Below, in pieces: positions 8,090 through 16,278 of a stretch of 64,000 nt of DNA; positions within the stretch are counted from its first letter, which is position 1; the number at the start of each line of letters is the position of its first letter. This DNA comes from Devosia sp. GTDB taxonomy: Bacteria > Pseudomonadota > Alphaproteobacteria > Rhizobiales > Devosiaceae. The stretch covers positions 3,087,501 to 3,151,500 of the forward strand of contig NZ_CP075529.1 of NCBI RefSeq assembly GCF_025809055.1. The letters are read 5' to 3'. Made by a program: the position numbers and the translations under genes. Below the pieces are notes generated by a model. The model made no database searches, was not told the DNA's origin, and saw nothing but the letters and a program-made list of their open reading frames with translations.

Positions 8090-8647
8090 TTAGTCGAACG
8101 TTTCGTCCGGATAGACGCCCCAGAGCTCTTCCTGGCGGACCCAGCCGGAAAAATTGGCGTGTTCGCCCGGCTGGCCGGCCGATATGCGGCACCAGCTCTT
8201 CTCGCATTCGCTGATGGCGACGCGCACCCCGGCGGCGAGGCGGGCGCGGACGATGGAGTCCTCGGCGGCGTTGACATGCATCGCCACCTCGCCATTGGCG
8301 GTGATCGGGGTGGCATAGCCGGCGCGGTTGCCTACCAAGAGGCTCTGATGCACCCAGCCTTCATCGCCCTCGACATCGCGGATTTTCCGCCAGGTGTCGA
8401 ACTCCTGGATGATCTCGACCGGCACGCCCGACACCAGGAAATTCCAGGCGATCTCGTAGCGCGTGCCGGGTCCGACACGCACATTGATGGGGCTCGACCG
8501 TGTCGACACGAATCGGGGCAGCGGCAGCCCGCTGGGATTGTCCTGGGCCAGCACCGGGGCAGGCACGCTCGCGCCAGCCAGAACCAGGGCCAGCAGCGGC
8601 AGGAGGACAAGGCGGCGAAGGCCCCGTGAATTGGGCAAGAACAACAT
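8090..8647 (-). CDS. Exported SH3-domain protein
   Basis: A 185-residue secreted protein. A signal peptide (RRLVLLPLLALVLAGASVPAPVLAQ) is followed by a bacterial SH3-like domain: RSSPINVRVGPGTRYEIAWNF, IIQEFDTWRKIRD and EGWVHQSLL are typical, and a second, weaker SH3-like unit ends in WCRIS..GWVRQEELWGVYPDE. The ATG at 8647 gives a normal signal peptide; a GTG 11 codons upstream (8680) is a possible longer start. Homologues are common in Rhizobiales and presumably bind cell-wall or envelope components, but no specific ligand is known. Confidence 0.82.
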   Translation of the reverse strand: MLFLPNSRGLRRLVLLPLLALVLAGASVPAPVLAQDNPSGLPLPRFVSTRSSPINVRVGPGTRYEIAWNFLVSGVPVEIIQEFDTWRKIRDVEGDEGWVHQSLLVGNRAGYATPITANGEVAMHVNAAEDSIVRARLAAGVRVAISECEKSWCRISAGQPGEHANFSGWVRQEELWGVYPDETFD

Positions 8648-8751
8648 CACTTTGCAGACAGAACCGATTTGCCCTATCACTAGCCCACGATCCTTAATGG
8701 TCGCTGAAAGTCTGGTTCCGGCCGGGCAGAAGCGGGCTTTCTCAGGTACGC

Positions 8752-9771
8752 ATGACTTCCAGCAAACCCAAGATATTGGTCACCCGGCGCCTGCCTGCGA
8801 GCATCGAAGCCCGCATGGCCACCCTGTTCGAAACCGATATCAATGAAGCCGACATGGCCCTGACCGGCGAGGACATTCTGTCCGGCCTAACCGGCAAGGA
8901 TGTGCTGGTCTCCACCATAACCGACCGCATCGATGCGGAGCTCATCGGCAGGTTGCCCCCGAGCGTGCGCCTCATCGCCCAGTTCGGTAATGGCGTCGAC
9001 AATATCGACCTCGATGCGGCCTGGAAGGCCGGGCTCACCGTCACCAATACGCCCTCGGTGCTGACCGAAGACACGGCCGACATGGCCATGGCGCTGATGC
9101 TGGCCTTGCCGCGGCGCCTCGTGGAAGGCACGCAGATGCTGCTGGCCGATCGCGCCTGGGCCGGCTGGTCGCCCACCTCCATGCTCGGCCATCGCCTGCG
9201 CGGCAAGGCGCTCGGCATTGTGGGCATGGGCCGTATCGGCACGGCCGTGGCGCAGCGGGCGCGGGTCTTTGGCCTCGACATCCACTATTTTTCTCGCAAT
9301 CGCCGCCCGCCGGCCATCGAAAATCCGCTCGAAGCCACCTACTGGTCCGATCTCGACGCCATGCTGGCCCAGGTCGATATCGTCTCCCTGCACACCCCGC
9401 TTACCCGCGACACGCACCACATCCTCGATGCAAGGCGCATCGCCGCGCTGAAACCCCATGCCTATGTGGTCAATGTGAGCCGGCCGGAGCTTCTCGATGA
9501 AGCCGCGCTGATCGACCGGCTGGAAACCGGCGGCATTGCCGGGGCGGCGCTCGATGTGTTCGAAAACCGCCAGGGGATCAATCCGCGCCTCCTGGATCTG
9601 GCCGAAGCCAATCGTGTGGTCCTGACCGCGCATATGGCCTCGGCGACGCTGGAGGCCCGCGTCGAAATGGGGGAGGCGGTGATCGTCAACATCCGCGCCT
9701 TCATGGATGGCCATCAGCCCCCGCACCGTCTCCTGCCCGAGACGCCGCTGCCGCGCGCCGCCCGGGGCTGA
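8752..9771 (+). CDS. D-2-hydroxyacid dehydrogenase (glycerate/glyoxylate reductase type)
   Basis: A 339-residue NAD(P)-dependent oxidoreductase. The Rossmann motif GMGRIGTAVAQ lies near residues 159-169. The catalytic triad of the family can be placed: Arg in NVSRPELLDE, Glu in DVFENRQG and His in LTAHMASAT. The usual NTARG, DVFExEP and PHIGSAT sequences are altered around these residues, which are themselves retained. The substrate is probably glyoxylate, hydroxypyruvate or a related 2-keto acid. It is the first gene of a plus-strand run; the next gene starts about 150 bp on. Confidence 0.88.
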   Translation: MTSSKPKILVTRRLPASIEARMATLFETDINEADMALTGEDILSGLTGKDVLVSTITDRIDAELIGRLPPSVRLIAQFGNGVDNIDLDAAWKAGLTVTNTPSVLTEDTADMAMALMLALPRRLVEGTQMLLADRAWAGWSPTSMLGHRLRGKALGIVGMGRIGTAVAQRARVFGLDIHYFSRNRRPPAIENPLEATYWSDLDAMLAQVDIVSLHTPLTRDTHHILDARRIAALKPHAYVVNVSRPELLDEAALIDRLETGGIAGAALDVFENRQGINPRLLDLAEANRVVLTAHMASATLEARVEMGEAVIVNIRAFMDGHQPPHRLLPETPLPRAARG

Positions 9772-9922
9772 AGCCCGCCGGACTGTTGCAATCCGTCCGC
9801 ACACGGCCAGATACGCACCGCCTGAGGGCGCGAACCCTTGCACCGGCGCACCGTCCCCCCTAATCGTCGGCATGCGGCTGGGGGGCTTGCCGCATACTGG
9901 ATTCGGGTCGAGGAGAGCCCTG

Positions 9923-10585
9923 TTGCGCCTGACGACACTATTGCCCTTTGTCCTGGCGGCGCTGGCCGCCCTGCCGCTGCCGGCAGCAGCGCAGGCCTCC
10001 GCACCCCTGGCCGTGAGCGACGGCGCGCTGGTCGTCGACGCGCTGGGTCATCGCCTCGCCCTGCCCATGCCCGATTGGGTGGTGGCCCCGGTTGCCGATA
10101 CCGCTCAACTGACCGAACAGATTTCCTCCACCTATTTCGCCGATGACCTGCAGGCCAGCATCGAGCTGTTTCCGCGCGGCGAGAGCGAAGCCTTCTGGAC
10201 CACGCTCTATGGCATCAGGCTCAACCAGGGCGAGGATATGAGCCTCGTCCAGTTGCGCCAGGCCGTGGTCAATGTCTATGCCCGCGCCTGCCAGCCGCAA
10301 AGCGTGGCCCTGTTCCAGTTCGAGGCCGACAATGGCGATGACATTCCCCCGCTGGGCTTTGTCTGCGGCGCCTATCTCAACGAAATTCCCGCCTATGCCG
10401 GGCGCGGCGAGATCATGGTGATCGGCTTCTACCGCACCCCGACCGGGGTGGGCATGGTCTATCAGGAATGGCGGGGCGCCGCCTTCGACCCGGAAGATCC
10501 GGCCACCTGGCCGGTCGGGTCCGAGGTCATCGAGGCCCGCATGGCGCAGCTGCGCAGCGATGTGCGGGTCTCCGCTGCGGATTGA
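9923..10585 (+). CDS. Exported hypothetical protein
   Basis: No function is recognised. The open frame begins far upstream inside the dehydrogenase gene, but the TTG at 9923 has a GAGGAG ribosome site seven bases before it and gives a clear signal peptide (RLTTLLPFVLAALAALPLP, cleavage near AAAQA). The mature part, about 195 residues, has two cysteines (ARACQPQ and FVCGAY) that could form a disulfide in the periplasm. It lies 33 bp before rbfA on the same strand. Confidence 0.75.
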   Translation: MRLTTLLPFVLAALAALPLPAAAQASAPLAVSDGALVVDALGHRLALPMPDWVVAPVADTAQLTEQISSTYFADDLQASIELFPRGESEAFWTTLYGIRLNQGEDMSLVQLRQAVVNVYARACQPQSVALFQFEADNGDDIPPLGFVCGAYLNEIPAYAGRGEIMVIGFYRTPTGVGMVYQEWRGAAFDPEDPATWPVGSEVIEARMAQLRSDVRVSAAD

Positions 10586-10618
10586 CGCGCGGGTGCGGAA
10601 GGCCTAAGCCGCTTGCCC

Positions 10619-11023
10619 ATGAAAAAAGACCACAAGCCCACTGGGCCCAGCCAGCGGATGCTGCGCGTGGGCGAATTGGTGCGCCACGCCCTGGCGGCGC
10701 TGTTCGCACGCGGTGAAATCGAGGACGAGGCCCTGCGCGACACGGTGGTGACCGTGCCCGAGGTGCGCATGACCCCCGATCTCAAGCTCGCCAATGCCTA
10801 TGTCATGCCGCTGGGCGGCGCCCATGCCGACGAAATCGTCGCCGCGCTGAACCGGCACCGCAAGTTCATCCGCGGCCGGGTTGCCCCCCAGATCGATCTC
10901 AAATACGCGCCCGAATTCCGCTTCTTCGTCGATGAAACCTTCGAGGAAGCCGGACGGATCGATGCGCTGCTGCGCTCCGATCGTGTGCGCCGCGATCTCG
11001 AGAACGACGACGAGCAAGACTGA
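10619..11023 (+). CDS. rbfA: 30S ribosome-binding factor A
   Basis: A 134-residue KH-like protein needed for late maturation of the 30S subunit and 16S 5' end. The region SQRMLRVGELVRHALAALF, the strand VVTVPEVRMTPDLKLANAYV and the C-terminal LKYAPEFRFFVDETFEEAGRID are diagnostic of RbfA. ATG at 10619 is chosen; a TTG two codons earlier is in frame. Adjacency to truB (two-base gap) is conserved in bacteria. Confidence 0.95.
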   Translation: MKKDHKPTGPSQRMLRVGELVRHALAALFARGEIEDEALRDTVVTVPEVRMTPDLKLANAYVMPLGGAHADEIVAALNRHRKFIRGRVAPQIDLKYAPEFRFFVDETFEEAGRIDALLRSDRVRRDLENDDEQD

Positions 11024-11025
11024 CC

Positions 11026-11934
11026 TTGAGCCAGCAGAAGTCAAAAAAGCGCCCCATCTCCGGATGGGTGGTGCTCAACAAGCCCTATGATTTCACCTCC
11101 ACCCAGGCGGTGGGCAAGGTGCGCTGGCTGTTTGCGGCTGCCAAGGCCGGCCATGCCGGGACGCTCGATCCGCTGGCCACCGGCATCCTGCCCATCGCGC
11201 TGGGCGAAGCCACCAAGGCAGTGCCGCAAATCCAGGATGGCACCAAGATCTATCGGTTTGGCCTCAGCTGGGGACGATCCACCACCACCGACGATGCCGA
11301 GGGCGAGACGCTCGCGACTTCCGGCATTCGGCCGGATCGGGCCGCCGTCGAGGCCATCCTGCCGCGCTTCACCGGCACCATAATGCAGCGGCCACCGGCC
11401 TATTCCGCCATCAAGGTCGATGGCGAGCGCGCCTATGACCTGGCCCGCGCCGGCGAGAGCGTCGAGCTGGCCGAGCGGCCCATCGATGTCGATGCCATCG
11501 TGCTCAAGGACCATGGGCCCGAGATCAGCATCTTCGAGGTGACCTGCGGCAAGGGCACCTATGTGCGCTCGCTGGCGCGGGACATGGCGCTGGCCCTGGG
11601 CACGGTGGGGCACGTGGCGAGCCTCCACCGGGCTGCGGTGGGGCCATTTTCCGATGCCGATGCGGTGACGCTCGAGCAGATCGAGGCGGCCGCGGAGGGG
11701 GATGCGCGCGATGGCCTGATCACCCCGGTTGCCGCCGGTCTCGCCGGCCTGCCCGAAATCCGGCTCGATGCCGGCCAGGCAACGGCGGTGTCGCACGGCA
11801 ATGCGGTGCTGCTGACCGGGGCTGGCGCGCCCCTCCGCGAAGACGAGTGCTGGGCCAGCTTCAAGGGCAAGGTGCTGGCCACCGGCGCCGTCGAGTTCGG
11901 CCAGTTCAAACCCCGGCGCGTTTTCAATCTCTAG
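11026..11934 (+). CDS. truB: tRNA pseudouridine-55 synthase
   Basis: A 302-residue enzyme converting U55 of the T-loop of tRNAs to pseudouridine. The catalytic aspartate is in GHAGTLDPLATGILP near residue 48, and KxxRAYDLAR, PxxYSAIKVDGERAYD and GKGTYVRSLARDM are typical. It starts with TTG at 11026, immediately after rbfA, and is probably translated by coupling. In many alphaproteobacteria rpsO follows; here the next segment is a repeat and a divergent small-protein cluster, so rpsO must lie elsewhere. Confidence 0.95.
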   Translation: MSQQKSKKRPISGWVVLNKPYDFTSTQAVGKVRWLFAAAKAGHAGTLDPLATGILPIALGEATKAVPQIQDGTKIYRFGLSWGRSTTTDDAEGETLATSGIRPDRAAVEAILPRFTGTIMQRPPAYSAIKVDGERAYDLARAGESVELAERPIDVDAIVLKDHGPEISIFEVTCGKGTYVRSLARDMALALGTVGHVASLHRAAVGPFSDADAVTLEQIEAAAEGDARDGLITPVAAGLAGLPEIRLDAGQATAVSHGNAVLLTGAGAPLREDECWASFKGKVLATGAVEFGQFKPRRVFNL

Positions 11935-11969
11935 TCCGTGCCGCTTATGAACGGCAGTATCGCTTCCGT

Positions 11970-12117
11970 CGCCCCCTCGCCCCTCAGGGGAGAGGGTTGG
12001 GGTGAGGGGTGAAGACCTCTGGGCAAGAACGCGAGTGTGAACCCCTCATCCGGCGCTATGCGCCACCCCGGATCACGTCCGGGGCAGGCTCTTCTCCCCT
12101 CAGGGGAGAAGGGAGGG
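11970..12117 (-). repeat. Intergenic palindromic repeat, family 1 copy C (inverted)
   Basis: This is the reverse complement of the unit seen at 31796-31950 and includes the additional CCGGATCACGTCCGGGG hairpin. It fills most of the gap between truB and the terminator at 12161. No protein is supported here. Confidence 0.85.
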
Positions 12118-12160
12118 ACTCCGGCGCTTCTGTTTTTAAGGAAAGAGTTCCAGGCAAAGA

Positions 12161-12188
12161 AAAAGGGCGGAGAAAACTCCGCCCTTTT
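12161..12188 (-). terminator. Bidirectional rho-independent terminator
   Basis: GGGCGGAG (12165-12172), AAAA loop and CTCCGCCC (12177-12184) form a perfect stem. On the minus strand it is followed by TTTTTCTTTG, and on the plus strand by TTTT. It therefore ends the minus-strand small-protein cluster and may also stop truB transcripts. Confidence 0.85.
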
Positions 12189-12195
12189 GCCCTGG

Positions 12196-12270
12196 TCAGG
12201 TGACCAGGAAGATGATGATGATCAGCCAGATCGGTACGCCCAGTAGCCACAGGGCAAGACCTTTAAACAT
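12196..12270 (-). CDS. 24-residue single-span membrane microprotein
   Basis: A tiny reading frame begins MFKGLALWLLGVPIW and continues as LIIIIFLVT, so nearly the whole peptide is one membrane helix. It has a strong ribosome site (AAAGGAGAACACC before the ATG) and its stop is followed eight bases later by a terminator stem, which together argue for real translation. It is the last gene of a cluster with a 295-residue membrane protein and a second 24-residue microprotein. Function unknown. Confidence 0.7.
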   Translation of the reverse strand: MFKGLALWLLGVPIWLIIIIFLVT

Positions 12271-12294
12271 GGTGTTCTCCTTTCCCTGTCAGCA

Positions 12295-13182
12295 CTAGAA
12301 GCGGCGGAACACGTCGGAGAAGACGGTGTTCTTGTCGCGGTGATTGCCACCCTTCTGGGCCGCCCAATAGGCGCCGATGGCCGAAACCAGCGACGAGGCG
12401 GCGAGCAGGAAGGCGGCGATGATGGCCGTGTTGCGGGCAATGCGGGCCGCTTCGAGCGCATCCTGGCGGGCCGCCTCGACATTGGTGATCACCTGGTCGA
12501 CGCGGGCCTGGGCTTCTTCCGGAGCCAGGCCGGTATTGGCTGCGACGACAGCGGCGAGATAGGCGCGGTCGTCATCATTGACCGTCCCGTCGCCAAGCGC
12601 CGCCTGGGCGAAGATGCGCCCGGCTTCACCGCGGGCCGCGCCCGGATCGGCCGGGGTTTCCGAGCGGAACAGGGTGTCGATGAAATAGGCATTGGGGTCC
12701 ATGGCCTCGCCATCGGCGACATTGGACGCGGCCACCGTGGCTGTCGCCACTGCCTGGCCGGCGGAACTGGCAATGGCCCCGATGCCGCCAACGGCCAGCA
12801 CGGCACCGACAATCATCGCACCGCCCCAGACGAGCAGGCCATGGGCGCCATCGCGCACATCGCTTTCGTCTTCGGTCGCATCGAAATTGCGGCGGCGCAG
12901 GCGCCCGGTGATATAGCCGCCGGCCATGAAGCTGGAAATCTGTACCCAGAGGAACCAGCTGGCCGCGCCGATGCCCACCAGAATGGCGGGCGCGCCTTCG
13001 CGGGAGTTGAAATCAAGGAAATTGAGGCCGATGGCCGAGCCGAAGGAAATCAGCACCAGCGAAATCGCCGAAGCGAACACCACGCCGGCAATAATGGCGG
13101 GCCAATCGACATAGCTCGCCGCATCGCGACCCGCATCGGCGGTTTCGACGACGGCGACACCTGTTGGAGCATCAATGGTCAT
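12295..13182 (-). CDS. Multi-span membrane protein of unknown function
   Basis: A 295-residue inner-membrane protein. About four hydrophobic segments are visible: two in residues 25-90 (IIAGVVFASAISLVLISFG, ILVGIGAASWFLWVQISSFM), one near residue 118 (MIVGAVLAVGGIGAIASS) and one near the C-terminus (NTAIIAAFLLAASSLVSAIG). Between the last two lies an acidic, Ala-rich soluble region of about 110 residues. The ATG has AGGAG eight bases upstream. Related proteins are widespread in Rhizobiales without assigned role. The flanking microproteins suggest a small membrane complex, which is inference. Confidence 0.75.
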   Translation of the reverse strand: MTIDAPTGVAVVETADAGRDAASYVDWPAIIAGVVFASAISLVLISFGSAIGLNFLDFNSREGAPAILVGIGAASWFLWVQISSFMAGGYITGRLRRRNFDATEDESDVRDGAHGLLVWGGAMIVGAVLAVGGIGAIASSAGQAVATATVAASNVADGEAMDPNAYFIDTLFRSETPADPGAARGEAGRIFAQAALGDGTVNDDDRAYLAAVVAANTGLAPEEAQARVDQVITNVEAARQDALEAARIARNTAIIAAFLLAASSLVSAIGAYWAAQKGGNHRDKNTVFSDVFRRF

Positions 13183-13207
13183 ATGAAAATCTCCTGCTCA
13201 ACGGGAC

Positions 13208-13282
13208 TCAGGCGAGGCCGATGAAGGACAGGATGGCCATGACGATAACGACCAGGCCGACGAGATAAATAATGCTGTTCAT
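13208..13282 (-). CDS. Second 24-residue single-span membrane microprotein
   Basis: The peptide starts MNSIIYLVGLVVIVMAIL and ends SFIGLA, one continuous hydrophobic helix. AAAGGG lies about eight bases before the ATG. It is the first gene of the three-gene cluster, 25 bp upstream of the membrane-protein gene. The length (24 residues) equals that of the microprotein at the other end of the cluster, although the sequences differ. No function is known. Confidence 0.65.
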   Translation of the reverse strand: MNSIIYLVGLVVIVMAILSFIGLA

Positions 13283-13348
13283 GAAACGAGCCCTTTTGTT
13301 GAAACGCTGTGACCAATCAACTGCGCTCAACCGGGTTTCGTTCCAGTG

Positions 13349-14806
13349 CTATCCCCAGGGGTCTTCAACCATGGGCCAGATGGTGCGCCGGGCCTTGCGG
13401 TAGTCGGTTTCGGCCGGCCGGTTGGGATAGGGTTTTCCGGCCGAGCAATAGACGATTTCCGAGGCAATGCGGGAAAACGAATCGTAGAAATGGTTGGTCG
13501 ACTTGATCAGCAAAACCTTGCGGTCCCTGGGGTCGATGCCCATGGTCGAAAACAGGCTGGGGTCGAAACCTTGCGCCCGGGTGGAATTGAGGATCACGTC
13601 GATCCCATCGAACGTGATCCATGCGGCGTCGCCAAACGGGGCAAGGCTGTCGCCGAACTTCATTTCCGCATTGCGCTTGAGCGCCACGACCCGGACCCGC
13701 CGGTCGATCGGCTCGCCCGTATGGGGTGCGGACTTGGCCCCGAACCGCAGCGGGATTTCCGCGCCTTCACCGGCGGCGAAACAGATCTGCACCGCGATCG
13801 GGTCCCAGATCGTGCCGACGGCGGCGTGGGTGACGCCGCGCGCGATCATCTCCGCCAGGATGATGGTCGCATCCCCGGCCGTGCCCCCACCCGGATTGTC
13901 CCAGACATCGGCGATCACCACCGGCCCGCGCGGCGCGGCCATGGCCGCTTCCACCGCCACGGCCTCGTCGACCTGGCTCACCATGAAGGTGCCGCGCATG
14001 GCGAAAAGCTCGCGCCCCAGTCTTTCGGCCAGTTCGGCCCCCAGCTCTGGCTGGTCATCGGTGACCGCAACCACTTTTGTGCCCATTTCGGGCACGTCAC
14101 CGGCCATGAAGCCATGCACGACCGAAAGGCTGAGCAGCCCGGGCTCGGACTTTTCGAGCGCCATCATCCGGTCGACAAAGCCCCGCATGGGTTGCTTGGA
14201 AGTGGGAAAGACATCGATCATCCGGCAATCGAAAATGCTCATCACCGGCTTGATCTCGCCCTTGAGCCGCCGCCCCGCCAGCGCCCAGAGGTCGCGGGCC
14301 CGGTCAACGAAATCGGTATGGGGAAATTCCTTGAAATAGACGAAAAAATCCGCCGCCGCGGCGCGCTGTTCCGTCAGGTGGCTATGCGGATCGAGCTCGG
14401 CGCAGACCAGGATATCAGGGCCCACAATGGCCCTTATGCGGCTCAAGAGATCGCCCTCGGGATCGTCATAGCCCTGCGCCACCATGGCCCCGTGCAACCC
14501 CAGCACCACGCCATCCACCGGCATGGCGGCATGGAGCTGGCCGATGATTTCGTCGCGCAGTTCCTCATAGGTGGCGCGCGCCACGATGCCGGCGGGATCG
14601 GCCCAGCTGGCCGTGCCTTCGATCAGCGTCCAGCCCTCGGCCGCACAGACGTCCCGCCCTATGGTGATCGGCGCCGTGCACAGGGTCGGGGTGGCCGGAT
14701 GCTGGCCCGGCTTGGCATGGAGCGACGCTTCGAACGCCCGCTTGTCGATGGCGATGGGCGAGAAGGTATTGGTCTCGGTGGCAAGGGCAGCGGTAAAGAT
14801 ACGCAA
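13349..14806 (-). CDS. M81-family metallopeptidase (MlrC-like)
   Basis: A 485-residue protein of the microcystinase C/M81 family (DUF1485 plus MlrC C-terminus). Characteristic segments are TETNTFSPI at the N-terminus, GLHGAMVAQGYDDPEGDLL, ELDPHSHLTE and, in the second half, VIADVWDNPGGGTAGDAT. Conserved His and Asp residues in these stretches are the likely zinc ligands. The only start upstream of the conserved N-terminus is TTG at 14806. The natural substrate is probably a small peptide or amide; microcystin degradation should not be assumed. It is divergent from the RidA-SDR-aldolase group. Confidence 0.88.
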   Translation of the reverse strand: MRIFTAALATETNTFSPIAIDKRAFEASLHAKPGQHPATPTLCTAPITIGRDVCAAEGWTLIEGTASWADPAGIVARATYEELRDEIIGQLHAAMPVDGVVLGLHGAMVAQGYDDPEGDLLSRIRAIVGPDILVCAELDPHSHLTEQRAAAADFFVYFKEFPHTDFVDRARDLWALAGRRLKGEIKPVMSIFDCRMIDVFPTSKQPMRGFVDRMMALEKSEPGLLSLSVVHGFMAGDVPEMGTKVVAVTDDQPELGAELAERLGRELFAMRGTFMVSQVDEAVAVEAAMAAPRGPVVIADVWDNPGGGTAGDATIILAEMIARGVTHAAVGTIWDPIAVQICFAAGEGAEIPLRFGAKSAPHTGEPIDRRVRVVALKRNAEMKFGDSLAPFGDAAWITFDGIDVILNSTRAQGFDPSLFSTMGIDPRDRKVLLIKSTNHFYDSFSRIASEIVYCSAGKPYPNRPAETDYRKARRTIWPMVEDPWG

Positions 14807-14993
14807 GGCGAAACCGTCCGATAGCGGGCGTTGGCATGAGGATCAGCCGACAGGCTACACCAGGACTTCGCCGCGATCACGTAAGAAATTTACAGAACTT
14901 GCTGCGTTTTGTCCGACATTTCCGAGAATTTCGGGTTAGAACCGGGTCCAGAAGAAATTCAATTTCAGAAATTCCCCCAACACGGAGACCGAA

Positions 14994-15377
14994 ATGCCGA
15001 TCAAGCGCTATGGAGCAGACAAGTCCGGAGCCGGTGGCCAGAACCTGCCCTTTGCCCGTGCCGTGGAAGCCGGCGGCTGGCTGCATGTCTCGGGCCAGGT
15101 CGCCATGAAAGACGGTGAAATTGTCGGCAATGGCATCATCGAACAGACACACCTGACCATCAAGAATGTGATCGCCATTCTCGAAGAGGCCGGCTACGGG
15201 CTCGAACATGTGGTGCGCTGCGGCGTGTGGCTGGACGATCCGCGCGATTTCTGGAGCTTCAACGCAGTCTACAAGAGCTATTTCGGCGACCACCCGCCCG
15301 CCCGGGCATGCGTACAAAGCCATATGATGGTCGATTGCAAGGTCGAGATCGACTGCATCGCCTATAAGGGGCCGTGA
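14994..15377 (+). CDS. RidA-family protein
   Basis: A 127-residue YjgF/YER057c/UK114 protein, which typically hydrolyses reactive enamine/imine intermediates made by PLP-dependent dehydratases. The segment ACVQSHMMVDCKVEIDCIAY matches the family C-terminus, but the usual Arg before the conserved xxV is Ala here (PPARACVQ contains R two residues earlier). It is the first gene of a group with an SDR and a PLP enzyme of the D-threonine aldolase family, a context that fits imine clean-up during D-amino acid breakdown. Confidence 0.88.
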   Translation: MPIKRYGADKSGAGGQNLPFARAVEAGGWLHVSGQVAMKDGEIVGNGIIEQTHLTIKNVIAILEEAGYGLEHVVRCGVWLDDPRDFWSFNAVYKSYFGDHPPARACVQSHMMVDCKVEIDCIAYKGP

Positions 15378-15393
15378 CCGGATGACACGATGG

Positions 15394-15461
15394 GTCATTC
15401 CCGCGAAAGCGGGAACCCCTGTTGCACCGGACACGGAGGTCCCCGTTTTCACGGGGATGAC
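15394..15461 (+). repeat. Palindromic repeat, family 2 (GTCAT..GAAA..hairpin pair)
   Basis: A 68-bp unit begins GTCATTCCCGCGAAAGCGGGA and ends with the inverted partner CCCCGTTTTCACGGGGATGAC. Both arms form tetraloop hairpins. A second copy with the same layout is at 24880-24945. It fills the gap between the RidA and SDR genes. Confidence 0.8.
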
Positions 15462-15501
15462 ACAGCGCATCAGACGCGCGCGGCTGAGGATGAGTGAGTA
15501 A

Positions 15502-16278
15502 ATGACCAGTTCCCCCTTCCGCCTCGATGGCAAGACAGTCCTGATCTCCGGTGCCGGTGGCGGCATCGGCCGCGTCCTGGTCGAGACCTTTGCTGCTTCC
15601 GGCGCGCGCGTTATCGGCGCGGATCGGACTACGGGCGATCTCGATGGCCTGCCGCTGGCCGGCCATGTGCTGTTCGACCAGGCCGATGCAGGCGCGACGC
15701 GTGCGGCCGTCACCGCCGGCATGAGCCGGTTCGGCGTGCCGGATGCGCTCATCGCCAATGCCGGTTTCACGCGGGCCGAGCATCTTGACCATCTCGATGA
15801 CGCTGTTTGGGCCAGCGAGATGGCCATCAATCTCAACGGCGCCTATGCTCTGGCCGATCCCGTTGTTGCCGCCATGGCCGGGCGCGGTTGGGGGAGCCTG
15901 GTTTTCGTCTCCTCGGTCAATGCGCTGGCCCATTTCGGCAATCCGGCCTATGCCGCCGCCAAGGCGGGCCTCATTGCCTATGCCAAGGCCATCGCGGTGG
16001 AGCGTGGCGCCAGAGGGGTGCGCGCCAATGTGATCGCGCCGGGCTCGGTGCGCACGCCAGCCTGGGACCATCGCCTTGCCGCCGATCCGGGCCTGCTCGA
16101 CAAGGTGCTGCCCCATTATCCGCTCGGCCGGCTGGTCGATCCGCGCGAGGTGGCCAATGCCGCCCTGTTCCTGGCGTCCGACGCCGCTTCGGGCATTACC
16201 GGGGTGACGCTGGCCGTCGATGCGGGGCTGACCGCTGGCAATCTGCGTTTCGTCAACGACGTGCTGAAGGCAAACTGA
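15502..16278 (+). CDS. Short-chain dehydrogenase/reductase
   Basis: A classical 258-residue SDR. The cofactor motif GAGGGIG (residues 17-23), NAG (ANAGFTRAEH), the catalytic Ser in VFVSSVNAL and the YAAAK active-site pair (PAYAAAKAG) are all intact. Asp after the second strand (ADRTTGD) suggests NAD(H) preference. The stop overlaps the next start (TGATG), coupling it to the PLP enzyme; oxidation of a 3-hydroxy compound in the same pathway is plausible but not proven. Confidence 0.88.
   Translation: MTSSPFRLDGKTVLISGAGGGIGRVLVETFAASGARVIGADRTTGDLDGLPLAGHVLFDQADAGATRAAVTAGMSRFGVPDALIANAGFTRAEHLDHLDDAVWASEMAINLNGAYALADPVVAAMAGRGWGSLVFVSSVNALAHFGNPAYAAAKAGLIAYAKAIAVERGARGVRANVIAPGSVRTPAWDHRLAADPGLLDKVLPHYPLGRLVDPREVANAALFLASDAASGITGVTLAVDAGLTAGNLRFVNDVLKAN

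Noticed and set aside
12340..13224. Plus-strand open frame opposite the membrane protein
   Set aside because: His/Gly/Arg-rich composition typical of antisense shadow frames in high-GC DNA; the minus-strand frame has membrane helices and a ribosome site.
15807..16277. Upstream extension of the D-threonine-aldolase-like frame
   Set aside because: It overlaps the SDR gene in another register and begins with non-homologous sequence; the ATG at 16278 overlaps the SDR stop.
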